From Utricularia gibba (lineage: Eukaryota; Streptophyta; Magnoliopsida; Lamiales; Lentibulariaceae): a stretch of 64,000 nucleotides of DNA. Position 1 is the stretch's first letter. Every line of letters begins with the position of its first letter. This document shows positions 61,896-64,000 of the stretch, one piece after another. The notes beneath the pieces are model-generated. The model ran no database searches. It was not told the origin of the DNA and saw nothing but the letters and a program-made list of their open reading frames with translations. Position numbers and translations under genes: made by a program. The stretch lies in the NCBI GenBank assembly GCA_002189035.1, contig CM007992.1, positions 1,612,001-1,676,000 on the forward strand, given 5' to 3'.

Positions 61896-63393
61896 TAACG
61901 CAGAAATCCCTTGTGGTTCGTGGGAGCGAAGAAACCCCCACTGTAATACATTCGGTCATCTGCTGATAATCGAGCTTTCGTGCAATATATTTACCGACTG
62001 TAGAGACTCATGAGCTCCCTGCAACGTGGCGCAGATCCACCAATCCGCATGCGAAAGTGTCCAACCGAGTTTACTTGCGTTCAAGAATCCCTTCATTCTT
62101 TAAGCATGATTTGATGCTCCGTTCCTTACATTTTGTGCATGATTTCATTTGAAAAGTTAGCGCATTCTTATCTGCAGAAAGAATGCGTCTTATGGAGCAA
62201 AAGATGAAAAGCTCATGCACATTGTATTTTATTGGGTGGTCGTAGCCACACCACCGAAAAAGACGGATCCACCGGCAAAGATTTCCCCCGCGGTGAAAAA
62301 AAAGCTTTCTGGAAGTCGGGTCGTGACCATTTGCTGTAGAGTTAACCACAGAGCGTCATGGTGGATTGGGCTGCCTGTTTTTAATAGCATTCACTCATCC
62401 CACGGCTGTGCCTGTGTTTGTAATAATGATGGGCATGAGATTATGCAAGTGTTCCGGAACACTCAAAAGTTACGCACTGCAGCTGCATAGAGAGGTGTGG
62501 TGTGCATGCTGGAAGATTGAACTCGTGGTTGGTTGGGGGAGTAAATGGGAGGCAATAAATGTGAACAAAGGGAATCTCTGCAAATGTTGTTTGGAGGAGC
62601 TGCAGAGGGAGATGGAGGTGGATGCATTGAATTGCAACAGCAGACCAAGATTCCCTTCTCTTCATTCATTACCATTACCATTACCATTCATTGCCGGCTG
62701 CCTGCCTTTCTTCATCAACCACCACCACTTGAACTTCAATTCTTTCTCACTCACTCACTCACTCACTCTCCCACAAAACACACACATTAAATGTGCCACA
62801 TGCACGCAGACATGCCTCCATCTCCATTTGCATTTATCACTTCTGTTTCCCTGTCCACCCCGTACCTTGTAAAATGATTAACCAGGAGTGGAGGAGCAGT
62901 TGAGCACTTTGTCCAATGCTCATAACCACTCCTCCCATTCCATTGGTGCATGGACAGACAGTTTAGAGCGTGGATAAGTTGGGAATTCAAAGTGAATCAG
63001 CATCTGATTTTTTCATGGGAATCCGGACAACATTCAACTTGGGGATCTTACAGCTGGGAGGGCCGGCAGATGGATGGGCTGTTTGTAGTATTCAGGCTGC
63101 AGCTGACTTGTGGAGCCACAAACACATCCTAAGGAGGTTTATTATCGTGCAGCATGCAGAAGAAAACACACAAATGAGACAACACAGCAATGGTGAAGAA
63201 AGCTAGGAAGACCGCAAGATGTTTCTAGAGCAACCAACTCGCAGCAGCTCCAAGGATATGCTCGAAATCAATGTGATCACCATAAGGCGAAAAAGAAAAT
63301 ATTTGGCAGCCTAGCACTGAGGGTTTTCAACTGTGACAAATATGGAACAAGACAAAATATCAGTTGAGTAATGTGCATCAGCAAACCATTAAG
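61896..63393. other. Probable MIR171 primary transcript tail and intergenic DNA
   Basis: It is GC-richer than the DNA upstream, with several overlapping short frames (up to 168 codons at 62366-62872) that resemble no known protein. It may hold non-coding primary-transcript sequence and the 3' UTR of the BAG6-like gene. Confidence 0.4.
62747..62770. repeat. (TCAC)n microsatellite
   Basis: Five to six tandem TCAC units, preceded at about 62668-62692 by ATTACC repeats. Confidence 0.85.
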
Positions 63394-64000
63394 TTAATAA
63401 AGACATCCACCACGCTCTATGGATCCCCTTTCGTCCTCAAGTCTCTCCGAAAGATCATGATGGAGCATTTCCACGAAATCCTGTTAAGTCACAGAAAGAG
63501 TGAAAGAGCGGCAAAAACATGCATATTTCCACCTTCATGTATGGGTCAGCAGAGCAGACGAACCTGAAATAGCTCTTGATTATTGCACAAGTCATTGATT
63601 CCTTCGTCGGAGATGCCGATGTTGGAAATATTTACGGCACGGGCGATCACGGAATGAAATAAGGCTTCAGTTGAGTTCTGGTTTTCACGGTTCTGAAGCG
63701 TCTGTTGGGTTCCAACCTGCAGGGTGTCAAAAATGTTCTAGAAATAAATATAACCATAATGCAGGCAAGGAATAATAGACAACTCTAAAAAAAAGGTGGA
63801 TTATCACTCATGCATCACCTCTTTTCTAGTTCTGCTTTCTGAGGGAAGTGGTACGGTGCTAGCACCACGAGAACCGGACGAAACCCCACCCAACGCCTGA
63901 GACACTATGGGCATCATCTGCTGCATCATTCTTGATAGATCAAACCCACCCCCAGCCCCCCCTTGAATTCCTGGGAACATGCTTCCAAGATCTTGGCTTT
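63394..64000 (-). CDS. BAG6/Scythe-like ubiquitin-domain protein, C-terminal end
   Basis: The gene enters from the right edge. Minus-strand exons 64000-63819, 63716-63564 and 63480-63394 join in phase 0 and end RGGCLY-stop. The first carries DLGSMFPGIQGG and DLSRMMQQMMPIVSQALGG, the second QNRENQNSTEALFHSVIARA, the third DFVEMLHHDLSERLEDE. These resemble the C-terminal part of plant ubiquitin-like large proteins related to BAG6 (At5g42220 type), chaperone-associated quality-control factors. The ubiquitin-like N-terminus lies outside the window, so the family call rests on the tail only. Splice donors (GAG/GTGATG, CAG/GTTCGT) and acceptors are standard. Confidence 0.65.

Noticed and set aside
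62366-62872. 168-codon frame downstream of MIR171
   Set aside because: Composition with TCAC and ATTACC repeats and no similarity to any family I know; more likely non-coding primary transcript.

Overview
The window is nuclear DNA of a flowering plant, most likely a eudicot: AT-rich intergenic DNA full of decayed transposons, genes with many short GT-AG introns, and plant-specific families (dirigent protein, MCA channel, CDPK, DYW-type PPR, MIR171). I cannot name the species. Exon structures below were built by hand from reading frame, splice dinucleotides and remembered family sequences; none was checked against transcripts.

Layout. 1-3.7 kb: 3' end of a DEAD-box RNA helicase gene (RH28/DRS1 type, +) facing a polyprenol reductase gene (-). 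5.8-6.8 kb: solo LTR with a perfect 5-bp target duplication. 8.2-12.8 kb: dirigent gene (+), MCA-type calcium channel gene (+) and a small protein probably of the mitoribosomal mL59 family (-). 14.5-25 kb: repeat-rich block with hAT, MULE and PIF/Harbinger transposase remnants and a broken chromovirus (Ty3/gypsy) pol. 26-35.3 kb: LTR-retrotransposon cluster in which three LTRs of one family (same family as the solo LTR) lie +, -, +, making a large imperfect palindrome, followed by a solo LTR of a second family nested in an older LTR. 36-37 kb: UPF0496 pseudogene. 38.3 and 43.5 kb: duplicated sarcosine-oxidase-like genes, one intact and one with two 1-bp deletions, separated by a reversed second-family LTR and a MULE fragment. 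45-59.2 kb: a gene-dense block (thioredoxin-like -, CPK29-like +, RING-CH E3 +, CAD-like dehydrogenase -, RNA pseudouridine synthase +, DYW-PPR +, LYR protein -). 61.8 kb: MIR171 hairpin. 63.4-64 kb: 3' end of a BAG6-like gene (-).

The most interesting locus is 53.7-58.6 kb. An intronless DYW-type PPR gene sits inside, and on the same strand as, the fourth intron of a RluA-type pseudouridine synthase gene. A short 113-nt intron would join synthase exon 4 in frame to the PPR reading frame, predicting a pseudouridine synthase-PPR fusion. The downstream canonical synthase exon 5 is out of frame by one base. From memory, the order thioredoxin - CPK29 - synthase - LYR matches Arabidopsis At1g76020-At1g76060, and the PPR resembles At1g20230 from the duplicated partner block, so the nested arrangement may be old.

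Four apparent single-G losses (UPF0496, sarcosine oxidase copy 2 twice, synthase exon 5) raise the question of systematic consensus errors versus real pseudogenes.
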